64,000 nt of DNA from Acetatifactor sp. Lineage in GTDB: Bacteria > Bacillota > Clostridia > Lachnospirales > Lachnospiraceae. The first letter of the stretch is position 1. Each line of letters starts with the position of its first letter. The position numbers and the translations under genes were made by a program. A model generated the notes under the pieces. That model ran no database searches. It worked only from the letters and a program-made list of their open reading frames with translations, and had not been told where the DNA came from. Location: assembly GCA_024693365.1 (NCBI GenBank), contig JAILLF010000009.1, positions 58,478 through 122,477 on the forward strand, in the 5' to 3' direction. Shown here in pieces: positions 1 through 8,376 of this stretch.

Positions 1-54
1 AAAAAAGGATTGCGGATTTCGCAGTGACGACGTGAGAGCATAAGAGGACAAAGC

Positions 55-2478
55 ATGAAAGTATTGGATTATCTAAAAGATCACGTAACGTATTTGGACG
101 GCGGCATGGGAACGCTTTTGCAAAAGCGCGGCCTACAGCCCGGAGAATTGCCGGAGCGCTGGAACGTATCGCGCCCAGACGTGATCGTTGAGATTCAAAA
201 AGCATATTTTGACGCAGGAACCAATATCATCTGCACCAATACCTTTGGCGCGAATTCCCTGAAATTTGATGACGAGGAGCTGCAAACCCTGATCCGCGCA
301 GCCGTGGAAAATGCAAAGAAAGCAAGGGAGCTCAGCGTTGGCACGCAGGAGAAATTTATTGCATTGGACATTGGCTCCATGGGAAAGCTCTTAAAACCCT
401 ATGGAGATTTTGAATTTGAGGACGCCGTGGAGGTTTACGCGAAAACCGTAAGGATCGGAGCTGCCTGTGGCGTGGACCTCATTTATATTGAGACCATGAA
501 CGACAGCTATGACACAAAGGCTGCGCTTTTGGCTGCGAAGGAAAACTGTGATCTGCCCGTGTTTGTATCCAATGCGTACGGTGAGGACGGAAAGCTCATG
601 ACGGGTGCGACTCCTGCTGCCATGGTGGCAATGCTCGAGGGCATGCACGCGGATGCGATTGGCGCAAACTGTTCCCTTGGACCGGAGCAGCTTCGGGGCG
701 TCGTGGAAGAGTATTTGGCCTATGCATCCGTTCCCGTTTTGCTGAAGCCGAACGCGGGCCTGCCGAGAAGCGAGAATGGCCAGACGGTGTATGACGTATT
801 TCCGGAGGAATTCTCTGAGGTCATGCGGGAATACGTGGAGGCAGGTATCCGCATTGCGGGCGGATGCTGCGGTACCACGCCTGATTACATTGCGGCAACG
901 GTGGCAAAGACAAAGGATCTAGCGCCGAAGGAGATCGTGCCCAAGAACCGCACGCTGATCAGCTCCTACACTCACGTCGTGGAATTCAAGGATTCCCCGA
1001 TCCTGATCGGAGAGAGAATCAATCCCACGGGAAAGAAACGGTTTAAGGAAGCACTGAGAAATAATGACATAGATTATATCCTTGGCGAAGGCCTGACGCA
1101 GCAGGAAAAGGGTGCGCACGTGCTGGACGTGAACGTGGGCCTTCCTGAAATCGATGAGGTCGAAATGCTGAAGAAGGTTGCCTTTGAATTGCAGGCGATC
1201 ATTGATCTTCCGTTGCAGATTGACACGACAAACGTGACTGCGATGGAGACGGCGCTTCGCCGCTATAACGGCAAGGCCATGATCAATTCCGTAAACGGCA
1301 AGGAAGAGGTGATGCGGGAGATTTTTCCTCTTGTCAAAAAATATGGCGGATTGGTAGTGTGTCTTACCCTGGATGAGGATGGCATTCCCTCGGAGGCCGA
1401 GAAGCGCGTTGAGATTGCCAGGAACATTATTCGCGTGGCAAAGGAATACGGGATTGACAAAAAGGATCTGATTTTTGACACGCTTGCCATGACGGTCAGT
1501 GCGGACAGTACTGCGGCACTGGCAACGCTGAAGGCTTTGAACGTCATCAAGCACGAGCTTGGATGCCATACGTCACTTGGCGTGTCCAACGTGTCGTTTG
1601 GACTGCCAAACCGCGAGATCATTACGGCAGCATTTTTTTCACTGGCTTTGGAGAATGGCTTGTCTGCGGCAATCATGAATCCAAATTCCGCAGAAATGAT
1701 GAAGTGTTATTATTCGTTCCGCGCATTGCACGGGCTTGACGACAATTGCACGGATTACATCGAGAACATCGGAAAGTACGCTTCCGTCGCTGCTGCTCCC
1801 GTGCAGGCAACCGGCGCTGCAGGTGAAACTGCAAAGGACTCTGAATTCCAAAGTGACCTGCAGAGAGCCATTGTGAAGGGGCTTAAGGAGCAGGCCGCGG
1901 CGCTGACCATAGAACGGCTAAAAGCGGAGGAGCCTCTCGATATTGTCACCTCACAGATCATTCCCGCGTTGGATATCGTGGGAAAGGGATTCGAGAAGAA
2001 GACCATGTATCTTCCCCAGCTTTTGATGAGCGCTGAGGCATCCCAGTGTGCCTTTGAGCAGATCAAGAATAAGATGGCCAGCAGTTCTTCGGAATCCGTC
2101 AGCCGCGGGAAATTTGTGATCGCAACCGTTCACGGAGACATCCATGACATTGGAAAGAACATTGTAAAATTAATCCTGGAGAATTATGGTTTCGACGTGT
2201 ATGACCTTGGAAAGGACGTGCCGCCTGAGACGGTCGTGGACGTGGTGGTGGAGCAGCACGCGCCATTGGTTGGCTTAAGCGCGCTCATGACGACTACGGT
2301 GCCTGCGATGGAGGAGACGATCAAACAGCTTCGGGAAAGGGCCCCTTGGGCAAAGGTTATTGTTGGAGGAGCCGTATTGACGCAGGAATACGCGGATGCC
2401 ATCGGTGCAGATTATTACGCAAAGGATGCCATGGCGACGGTTCGTTATTCCATGCAGCAGATGGAGCAGCAGTCATAA
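55..2478 (+). CDS. metH: B12-dependent methionine synthase, short form without reactivation domain
   Basis: The 807-residue cytosolic enzyme transfers methyl from methyltetrahydrofolate through cobalamin to homocysteine, making methionine. Domains in order: homocysteine methyltransferase (about 1-290) with zinc ligands Cys206 and Cys271-Cys272 (GGCCGTT), pterin-binding domain starting at PILIGERINPTG (about 314-570), cobalamin cap (about 590-680), and B12-binding domain with lower-ligand His697 in GDIHDIGKN. E. coli MetH is about 1,230 residues; this protein stops after the B12 domain and lacks the C-terminal SAM-binding activation domain, which Clostridia often encode as a separate protein. 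AGAGGAC lies before the ATG. The 54 bases upstream probably hold the tail of another gene but no frame can be chosen. Family assignment is very secure; the separate activator is an inference and is not visible here. Confidence 0.97.
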   Translation: MKVLDYLKDHVTYLDGGMGTLLQKRGLQPGELPERWNVSRPDVIVEIQKAYFDAGTNIICTNTFGANSLKFDDEELQTLIRAAVENAKKARELSVGTQEKFIALDIGSMGKLLKPYGDFEFEDAVEVYAKTVRIGAACGVDLIYIETMNDSYDTKAALLAAKENCDLPVFVSNAYGEDGKLMTGATPAAMVAMLEGMHADAIGANCSLGPEQLRGVVEEYLAYASVPVLLKPNAGLPRSENGQTVYDVFPEEFSEVMREYVEAGIRIAGGCCGTTPDYIAATVAKTKDLAPKEIVPKNRTLISSYTHVVEFKDSPILIGERINPTGKKRFKEALRNNDIDYILGEGLTQQEKGAHVLDVNVGLPEIDEVEMLKKVAFELQAIIDLPLQIDTTNVTAMETALRRYNGKAMINSVNGKEEVMREIFPLVKKYGGLVVCLTLDEDGIPSEAEKRVEIARNIIRVAKEYGIDKKDLIFDTLAMTVSADSTAALATLKALNVIKHELGCHTSLGVSNVSFGLPNREIITAAFFSLALENGLSAAIMNPNSAEMMKCYYSFRALHGLDDNCTDYIENIGKYASVAAAPVQATGAAGETAKDSEFQSDLQRAIVKGLKEQAAALTIERLKAEEPLDIVTSQIIPALDIVGKGFEKKTMYLPQLLMSAEASQCAFEQIKNKMASSSSESVSRGKFVIATVHGDIHDIGKNIVKLILENYGFDVYDLGKDVPPETVVDVVVEQHAPLVGLSALMTTTVPAMEETIKQLRERAPWAKVIVGGAVLTQEYADAIGADYYAKDAMATVRYSMQQMEQQS

Positions 2479-2535
2479 GGCATCCGGATTGGATAACCGG
2501 AAGCAAGATAAAGGAAATAGGATCAAGAAAGTTAG

Positions 2536-2580
2536 AAAAAGCGTGGTCACGGTTATGGTACCGTGATCACGCTTCTTTTT
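2536..2580. terminator. bidirectional intrinsic terminator between metH and the convergent membrane-protein gene
   Basis: A hairpin with arms AAGCGTGgTCACGGT and ACCGTGAtCACGCTT around a five-base loop is flanked by an A-run on the left and a T-run on the right, so it can act in both directions. The stop codon of the convergent gene lies in the loop. Confidence 0.88.
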
Positions 2581-4037
2581 CCGTAATAAGTGCTGATGGC
2601 TTTATTCTCTTCGGCATTGGGATCATCCGTCAGATCCTTCCAGCCGAGGAACCAGGGTCTTATGGAGTATTGCTTCAGCACGACGTCCGATTGCTCTGAT
2701 TTTAGCAATTGCAAGCGCGCCTCATATTCGTCGTGAAAGGTTTTTGCCTCGCCGGAGGTGACATAGTAGTGTGCGCCATAGGCGGAATACTGTCCAATCC
2801 GGTCCGGCGAAATTTTAAAGAAGAAGGACCAGACGAGGAACCAACAGAGCAGGACGTACCACGGTATGCGGAAATCAGGAATCTTTGGCAGCAATGCCCT
2901 GATGACTCCAAATGCATAGATCACGTTGAGCAGAATCATAAACTGAAACGTGATCTTGATCAGGTTGATGCTGCGGGAAAGATCGTTTGCACCAGTTCCG
3001 TAAAGGCCCGGCGTGCAGGTGGAGGCGTACAGGCAGAAGGACCAGACGGCAACAATGGGGAAGATCCAAAGGCGGAACTTGATCTTGTCAGTTTTGACCA
3101 ACTGCCATACGACGGGGATCAGCAAGGCATACAAAAGCATGGTCCGCCAGTCCAGGAATTCACGCGCAAAGCGAATGGCTTCCGGGAAGGAACGAAGAAC
3201 TGCCTGGAAGGGCGGCAGGGCGCGCCCTGCGTAATAGGCAGCCCGAACCTGATTGCCCGGGGCAGATACGTTGAGATAAAAGCCAATGCCATAAGCCAGC
3301 ATGGAAGGCAACCACAGCAGGGCCCGTTTGTTCTTGCAGAATAAAGCGAGCGCAAAAATCGTGAGAACAATGAGCGGCGCCTGCAAGGCAGTAATAAAAT
3401 TTGCGCCTGCAAGAAAGAAAGCCAAGGGGAGGCTGACGGCGATGCCCAAAAGGGTCAGCCATTTTTTTCTGCCGCCGTAGAGAATAGCCAGCAATAGGGA
3501 CAAATAAAAGAGCTTAAATGAAAACATCCCTACGTAGTGAACGCCGCCGTTATACCAATAAAAGCCTTGCTGCGGCGTGTATAGCAAAAGAATGACAATG
3601 GTGGCGGTGCCGGACTGCAGTCCCAGCATGGTCCAGAAGTCGCCCTGGAATACTTTTCGGACGATGACTCCGAGGAAGGTGAAGATGGAGGCGGTCAGCA
3701 TGGTGATCAGAAACACGGGACCTAAGAAATAATACTGTTCGCCAAAGATCATCGGCACCAGACCCATCATAAAGATGGAACCGTAGGTTCCCTGCCAGGA
3801 GTAATGGCAGGTGATCGCATTTTGAATGGCTCCGGAGATTGCAGCCTTGAGCGTGGAACCGCCCCACATATATGTAACCCAAACGGGCCTTGCATAATTA
3901 TAATCATCATAAAAAGGAATTGCGTATTGCGTCAGTACGTAAAGGGGCACGAGACAAGTCAAAAGGATCAGCGTGAGCAGTATGGCGTGCAGCTTGTCAC
4001 TCAGTCCCCAGGCAATGATTTTTCGAACATATTTCAC
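2553..4037 (-). CDS. polytopic membrane protein, DUF6056-like
   Basis: A 494-residue integral membrane protein with about ten hydrophobic segments. The first extracytoplasmic loop contains YAIPFYDDYNYA, which resembles the acidic DD motif after TM1 of DUF6056 and GT-C-like membrane glycosyltransferases. The enzymatic role is not known; a function in cell-surface glycan assembly is only inferred from this fold resemblance. The start is taken as the GTG at 4035-4037 because GAGGAGGT lies seven bases upstream of it; an ATG 19 codons earlier has no such site. It is monocistronic, divergent from the methyltransferase and convergent with metH. The TAA stop sits in the loop of the shared terminator. 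Confidence 0.8.
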   Translation of the reverse strand: MKYVRKIIAWGLSDKLHAILLTLILLTCLVPLYVLTQYAIPFYDDYNYARPVWVTYMWGGSTLKAAISGAIQNAITCHYSWQGTYGSIFMMGLVPMIFGEQYYFLGPVFLITMLTASIFTFLGVIVRKVFQGDFWTMLGLQSGTATIVILLLYTPQQGFYWYNGGVHYVGMFSFKLFYLSLLLAILYGGRKKWLTLLGIAVSLPLAFFLAGANFITALQAPLIVLTIFALALFCKNKRALLWLPSMLAYGIGFYLNVSAPGNQVRAAYYAGRALPPFQAVLRSFPEAIRFAREFLDWRTMLLYALLIPVVWQLVKTDKIKFRLWIFPIVAVWSFCLYASTCTPGLYGTGANDLSRSINLIKITFQFMILLNVIYAFGVIRALLPKIPDFRIPWYVLLCWFLVWSFFFKISPDRIGQYSAYGAHYYVTSGEAKTFHDEYEARLQLLKSEQSDVVLKQYSIRPWFLGWKDLTDDPNAEENKAISTYYGKRSVITVP

Positions 4038-4075
4038 GGAAGAAACCTCCTCGAACGGTAAAATGGAACAAACAA

Positions 4076-4104
4076 AATATAACACGTATTCCAATGCTTG
4101 GCAA
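4076..4104 (-). promoter_or_regulatory. sigma-A promoter for the DUF6056-like gene
   Basis: On the minus strand TTGCCA, a 17-base spacer and TATATT lie about 40 bases upstream of the chosen GTG start. Confidence 0.6.
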
Positions 4105-4192
4105 CCGTTCCGGAGACCGGGAAGCTCCTACAGCCGGAAGGCGGGAGGCCTGACCATTGGGGAGATATCGTCAAGCCGGACCAAGGGGAGAA

Positions 4193-4221
4193 TTGTCATG
4201 ATGACCAAAACATGCTATAAT
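4193..4221 (+). promoter_or_regulatory. sigma-A promoter for the DNA methyltransferase gene
   Basis: TTGTCA, a 17-base spacer and a perfect TATAAT lie about 100 bases before the chosen start, in the divergent intergenic region. Confidence 0.7.
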
Positions 4222-4321
4222 ATGGCAGAATGCTTTTGACGGAAAGCAAAAAGTTTTTGATAGTCAAAGGCAGAGGAAGAAGATAAGTCTGGTGACGGTG
4301 CGTCAGAAGGGTGAAACGGAC

Positions 4322-5287
4322 ATGAAGGCAGACAAGGAGAAAGCGCCCAGAAATAAAACAATTGATTTTTCCCTAAACAGTGCGGAAGGTAAGAAATATC
4401 GGAAGCGGATCATGGAGACGTCCAAGGATGCCGTGGAATTAAAGACGGTTTTGGATCAGACCATTTGCGGGGACAGCTTTGCGGTCATGGACAAGCTGCC
4501 GCGGGGCTTCGTGGATCTTTTAATCGTGGATCCCCCCTATAATCTGGAAAAGGATTATCACGGAAACAAATTCAAGGCGGAGAGCCATGAAGCATATAAG
4601 GCATATACCAACAGCTGGCTGGAAAAAGCATTGCCGCTCCTGAAACCGACGGCATCCGTTTACGTATGCTGTGATTGGAAGAGCTCTCTGGTGATCGGTG
4701 AAGTGCTGCACGAGACGTTAAAGGTGCAAAACCGCATTACCTGGCAGAGGGAGAAGGGACGCGGGGCCCAAGTGAACTGGAAGAATGGCATGGAAGACAT
4801 ATGGTTTGCCACGGTCGGAAAAACCTACGTGTTCAACTTAGGCGCCGTCAAAGTCCGAAGAAAAGTGATTGCGCCATATAAGCTCAACGGCGTGCCGAAG
4901 GACTGGGAGGAAACGGGGGAGGGAAACTATCGAAACACCTGTCCTTCCAATTTCTGGGATGACGTTTCCATCCCGTATTGGTCCATGCCGGAGAATACGG
5001 CGCATCCGACGCAAAAACCGGAAAAGCTCATGGCAAAGCTCATTCTGGCGAGCAGCAGGGAGGGCGACGTCGTGTTCGATCCGTTTGCTGGTTCTGGCAC
5101 AACGGCCGTGACGGCAAAAAAATTAGGCCGTCATTTTGTGACGATCGAACAGAACGAACTATATTGTGCCTGGGCGCAAAAACGCCTGGAGATGGCAGAA
5201 GAAGATCCATCCATTCAAGGGTACCAAGACGGCATTTTCTGGGAGCGAAATTCTTGGTCAATGCAAAAGAAGAAGTCTAAAAACTAG
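4322..5287 (+). CDS. site-specific DNA methyltransferase (N6-adenine or N4-cytosine), beta class
   Basis: A 321-residue SAM-dependent amino-methyltransferase. The catalytic motif DPPY (residues 70-73) comes before the SAM-binding FAGSGTT (255-261), with HPTQKP at about 228, which is the beta-class order. The roughly 180 residues between hold the target recognition region, so the recognised site cannot be read from the sequence. No restriction endonuclease lies on either side; neighbours are a membrane protein and a YcxB-like gene, so it looks like an orphan enzyme for epigenetic marking or self-protection. The ATG at 4322 has AGAAGGG ten bases upstream; a GTG at 4292 in the same frame is an alternative start. 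Confidence 0.93.
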   Translation: MKADKEKAPRNKTIDFSLNSAEGKKYRKRIMETSKDAVELKTVLDQTICGDSFAVMDKLPRGFVDLLIVDPPYNLEKDYHGNKFKAESHEAYKAYTNSWLEKALPLLKPTASVYVCCDWKSSLVIGEVLHETLKVQNRITWQREKGRGAQVNWKNGMEDIWFATVGKTYVFNLGAVKVRRKVIAPYKLNGVPKDWEETGEGNYRNTCPSNFWDDVSIPYWSMPENTAHPTQKPEKLMAKLILASSREGDVVFDPFAGSGTTAVTAKKLGRHFVTIEQNELYCAWAQKRLEMAEEDPSIQGYQDGIFWERNSWSMQKKKSKN

Positions 5288-5302
5288 GGCGGGAGGAATA
5301 AC

Positions 5303-5839
5303 ATGATAATTGAAAAAAATGAAAAGATCACGAAAGATGAAGCAAAAGAAATCACTGTATTAATGTCAAATGCCAGACAGCTGATGAAGAATCCGATGAA
5401 AAAACCGTCTGACGTGTTCGCGTTTTGCCTAAAAGCCTTTATTTTTGGAATTGTAGGACTTGCCATTTGTGGCTTGCTCATTATTCTCGGAGGTCCGGAC
5501 GTTTACGATATCTTTTGCTGCCTCGTGATGCTTGCCATGCTTGTCATAGTTCTCGTTTATTACAGAACCATGCGAAAGTTCTATCTGGATCTGATCAACC
5601 GCGAGAACACCCACGTTACCATCACCTTGGACGAGGAAGGCGTGGGTTACGATGACCATGGCAGCAAAAAAATCAAACTCTTCTGGAATCATATTTCCTA
5701 TTTCAGAGCATTTCAACACGTGGCATGCTTCTTCCCCAAAGACCTCTCCGGCATCATGATCACCATCGATAAAGCAGAATTCACAAAAGTCAAAGAATTC
5801 CTTCAAGAGAATAACATAGACATACAAATTATCGACTAA
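5303..5839 (+). CDS. YcxB-like membrane protein
   Basis: A 178-residue protein with two adjacent membrane helices (about 46-65 and 72-90) and a C-terminal soluble domain of the YcxB-like type, visible in VTITLDEEGVGYD followed by a W-x-x-I-x-x-F pattern and the ending FTKVKEFLQEN. Members of this family are small bacterial membrane proteins of unknown function. GGGAGG lies ten bases before the ATG. It follows the methyltransferase by 15 bases and is probably cotranscribed, but no functional link is known. It is followed by the long inverted repeat. Confidence 0.8.
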   Translation: MIIEKNEKITKDEAKEITVLMSNARQLMKNPMKKPSDVFAFCLKAFIFGIVGLAICGLLIILGGPDVYDIFCCLVMLAMLVIVLVYYRTMRKFYLDLINRENTHVTITLDEEGVGYDDHGSKKIKLFWNHISYFRAFQHVACFFPKDLSGIMITIDKAEFTKVKEFLQENNIDIQIID

Positions 5840-5917
5840 AAGCTGCCGCACAGGCACCATCCCTTTTCACGCCGGCAACATTCCCTGCACAACGTTCCCT
5901 GTCCCATAGGTAAACAC

Positions 5918-6120
5918 CCGCCGCACCAAGGGCCTGCCTCTTCTGAGAACAATTAGCCGGCGGCACTTAGTAAACCAGTCGTCTGAATGGAAAATTTCGA
6001 GAAATGTTTGAGGAGCTTTAGCTCCGAGTTTTTCTCGAAATTTTCCACTCCATTCAGACGGCTGGCGAACTTAGTGCCGTCCGTGCCGTTCTCAGAAGAG
6101 GCAGGCCCTTGGTGCGGCGG
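5918..6120. repeat. 203-nt near-palindromic inverted repeat (MITE-like or giant terminator hairpin)
   Basis: The outer 33 bases (5918-5950) are perfectly complementary to 6088-6120. Inside, further arms pair imperfectly: GTCTGAATGG with CCATTCAGAC and AAAATTTCGAGAAA with TTTCTCGAAATTTT. A small apical hairpin GGAGC-TTTA-GCTCC sits at 6012-6025. The element occupies the space between the convergent YcxB-like and GH31 genes. It has no coding signal. It could be a non-autonomous mobile element, a dispersed intergenic repeat or a strong transcription barrier. The rest of the 5840-6196 gap holds only the tandem repeat that adjoins it. Confidence 0.85.
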
Positions 6121-6184
6121 GAGGGATGCCGGCAGTATGGCGGGAGGGATGCCGGCAGTATGGCGGAAGGGATGCCGGCAGTGC
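6116..6184. repeat. three tandem 23-bp GC-rich repeats
   Basis: Units at 6116-6138, 6139-6161 and 6162-6184 share the core GGGATGCCGGCAGT. Units 1 and 2 are identical and unit 3 differs at three positions. The array begins inside the right end of the long inverted repeat and stops 13 bases before the GH31 stop codon. Confidence 0.9.
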
Positions 6185-6196
6185 GGCGGTTATGTT

Positions 6197-8170
6197 TTAG
6201 AAACAGGTGAGGACTTCACTGCCTTCCCGCACGAAGGCGAGGAATTCATGGATTTCCGCATGGCAGGTAATGGTTCTGCCGCCGGAAATCTTTTCTTTTG
6301 TCAGGGCATTGATCCAAGTACCTTCGGGAAGGTAGACTTCACGCTCCGTACGGCCTTGTTCGTATATGGGTGCAAAGAGAATGTCGTGACCATAGAAGTA
6401 TTGGTCTTCGATCTCATAGCATTTCGTGTCGGAAGGATACTCCCAGAACATGGGGCGCATGACCGGAGCACCGGCTTTTGAGGCCTCATCCATATACTTA
6501 CAGGTATAATCCTTCAGACGCTCGCGAAGCTCGATCAGACTCTTAAGAATGGGATAGTTCTCCTCGCCAAAGCACCAGATCTCGTTAGCGCCGCCGCTGG
6601 GCTCGATGATGCCGGGATTCTTGAAGACATAGTCGGACTGCCGGATGCGGACGCCATGCAGACGCATGACGGGACAAAAGAGCCCGAACTGGAACCAACG
6701 CACGATGAGCTCGCGGAAATAAGGACTTTCAATGTTGCCGGAGTGGAATCCTCCGATGTCAGAGTTCCACCAGGGAATGCCGCACATACCCATGGAAAGA
6801 CCACTCTTGATACTCATTTTCAGAGCCTCAAACGTGGAAGGAATGTCACCGTTCCAAACAACGGCACCGAATTTCTGGCTACCGGGATAGGCTGCCCTCG
6901 TCAGGGAAACGGGTTGCTCGCCCTCTGCCGTGAGACCGTCATAAAAGGTCTTGGAATAATAATAGGGATAGAGCTGGGCTACCTGCGCGCCGTTGCCGAG
7001 GAAATAACGAAGATGCGAAGGATTCTGAGGATGAACCTCCGGCTCTGCTTCATCCAGCCAGAAGGTCTTGATCCCATATTTGTAATAATGCTCCTTCACC
7101 TTTTTCCAGACAAAGCTTCTTGTTTTAGGGTTCATGGCGTCGATGAAGGTCTGTTGACCATAGAAATCAAAGGTGCCAAACTGCCCATTCTCCGTGCGTA
7201 CCAGCATGTTTCCTTCGCTCATTTCATGATAATTCTCACTCTTTGGGTTGATGGTGGGCCAGATGGATACCACCAGTTCGATTCCCATTTTCTTCAATTC
7301 ATCCACCATGGCCTTGGGATCCGGCCAGTATTTCGGATCAAACTTCCATTCCCCTTGCTCCGTCCAGTGGAAGAAGTCGATGACGATCGCATCGATGGGA
7401 ATGCCGCGTTTTTTGTATTCCCTGGCGACGGACAGAAGCTCTTCCTGACTTTCATAGCGGAGCTTGCACTGCCAAAAGCCTGCTGCCCAGCGGGGAAATT
7501 TTGGCGCGTAGCCCGTAAGGTCACAGTAGAGCTTCATGACCTCTGCAGGCGTGTCTCCTGCGTAAATAAAATAATCTGCCTGATAGGCGCTGTCCGCCAC
7601 AAACATGGTATGATTGCGCGTGGTCTCACATCTTCCGGGTGCGGGATTGTTCCAAAAGAAGCCATAGCCCAAAGAGGAGTACAGCACCGGCAGGGTGGAT
7701 TTCGTATTGTAATGAATGATCTGGCAGGTGCTTCCCTTGCGGTCAAAGAGATCAACAAGCTCTTGCCCCATGCCGTAAAAATGCTCGCCTTCATTGGCAT
7801 CAAACAGAAGCTGAATACGATAATGATCTCCCTCCACGTGCTGATATTTATTGGCATAATCCCCTTCGCATTTTTCATGGAGGATGGGCTTGCCGTAACG
7901 GTAATACGTTAGGATGCCCTGAAACCAGGGACGCCTTAAGTCGATGGTGGCGCTGACGGCACCGTTTTGGATGGTCGCGGACGTCTCGTCCCCCGTGATT
8001 ACGCAGGTATCCTTCGTAACGGGAGCCTGTACGGTCCAAGCTTCGTCCAATACCTTTGCGTTACGCGTGCTGCGGCAACGCAGACAGTTTGCGCCATAGG
8101 GCTCAATGACGATGAGCTCGTCCTTGCGACAAAAAATCAGTTTCTTCTCTTCCGTGATGATCTTTCCCAT
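6197..8170 (-). CDS. GH31 alpha-glucosidase or alpha-xylosidase family enzyme
   Basis: A 657-residue intracellular retaining alpha-glycosidase without a signal peptide. The family's N-terminal beta-sandwich (about 1-210) precedes the (beta/alpha)8 barrel. The nucleophile is Asp373 in FWLDEAEPE and the acid/base is Asp442 in VVWNGDIPS; PRWAAGFWQCK marks the barrel start. Family 31 enzymes of this length cleave alpha-glucosides, isoprimeverose-type xylosides or sulfoquinovosides; the substrate cannot be fixed here. AAGGAGGT lies before the ATG. It is divergent from an AraC-type regulator with a palindrome over its -10 region (TATAAT on the minus strand at 8235-8240) and no good -35 box, which fits activation by that regulator. 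Confidence 0.93.
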   Translation of the reverse strand: MGKIITEEKKLIFCRKDELIVIEPYGANCLRCRSTRNAKVLDEAWTVQAPVTKDTCVITGDETSATIQNGAVSATIDLRRPWFQGILTYYRYGKPILHEKCEGDYANKYQHVEGDHYRIQLLFDANEGEHFYGMGQELVDLFDRKGSTCQIIHYNTKSTLPVLYSSLGYGFFWNNPAPGRCETTRNHTMFVADSAYQADYFIYAGDTPAEVMKLYCDLTGYAPKFPRWAAGFWQCKLRYESQEELLSVAREYKKRGIPIDAIVIDFFHWTEQGEWKFDPKYWPDPKAMVDELKKMGIELVVSIWPTINPKSENYHEMSEGNMLVRTENGQFGTFDFYGQQTFIDAMNPKTRSFVWKKVKEHYYKYGIKTFWLDEAEPEVHPQNPSHLRYFLGNGAQVAQLYPYYYSKTFYDGLTAEGEQPVSLTRAAYPGSQKFGAVVWNGDIPSTFEALKMSIKSGLSMGMCGIPWWNSDIGGFHSGNIESPYFRELIVRWFQFGLFCPVMRLHGVRIRQSDYVFKNPGIIEPSGGANEIWCFGEENYPILKSLIELRERLKDYTCKYMDEASKAGAPVMRPMFWEYPSDTKCYEIEDQYFYGHDILFAPIYEQGRTEREVYLPEGTWINALTKEKISGGRTITCHAEIHEFLAFVREGSEVLTCF

Positions 8171-8230
8171 GGTGACCTCCTTAAAAGACTGCTTCCTTAA
8201 TCGTTACTTTGCGTTATGAATGTTTCCTAA

Positions 8231-8246
8231 TTGCATTATATTGCAA
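8231..8246. promoter_or_regulatory. candidate operator between GH31 and araC-type genes
   Basis: TTGCA-TTATAT-TGCAA is a palindrome that overlaps the minus-strand -10 box of the GH31 gene. Its position suggests a binding site for the divergent regulator; this is inference. Confidence 0.4.
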
Positions 8247-8261
8247 ATCATGAAATAGAAC

Positions 8262-8291
8262 TTGACGAATATCACGAAAATATTGTACTAT
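8262..8291 (+). promoter_or_regulatory. promoter for the AraC-type regulator gene
   Basis: TTGACG, an 18-base spacer and TACTAT lie 85 bases upstream of the chosen GTG start. Confidence 0.5.
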
Positions 8292-8376
8292 TTTGCTATG
8301 CAGAAGGTTTAAGACGTTTGCGCTGATTCCATTAAAAACGAAATGTGTTGGAGTTCGGCCGGAAAGGAAGGTTTAC

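Noticed and set aside
1..54. SAM or cobalamin riboswitch in front of metH
   Set aside because: Only 54 bases are visible and none of the conserved riboswitch blocks occurs in them.
919..1569. 216-codon open frame antisense to metH
   Set aside because: It lies wholly inside the pterin-binding domain of metH and gives no recognisable protein; it is a frame shadow.
4322..5839. Restriction-modification system
   Set aside because: The gene after the methyltransferase encodes a YcxB-like membrane protein, not a nuclease.
6116..6184. Possible short CRISPR array
   Set aside because: The units are directly adjacent with no spacers, and no cas genes are present.
6656..7912. 418-codon open frame on the plus strand, antisense to the GH31 gene
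   Set aside because: It mirrors the GH31 coding frame, has no ribosome binding site and no family motif, whereas the minus strand carries both GH31 catalytic aspartates and AAGGAGGT before its start.
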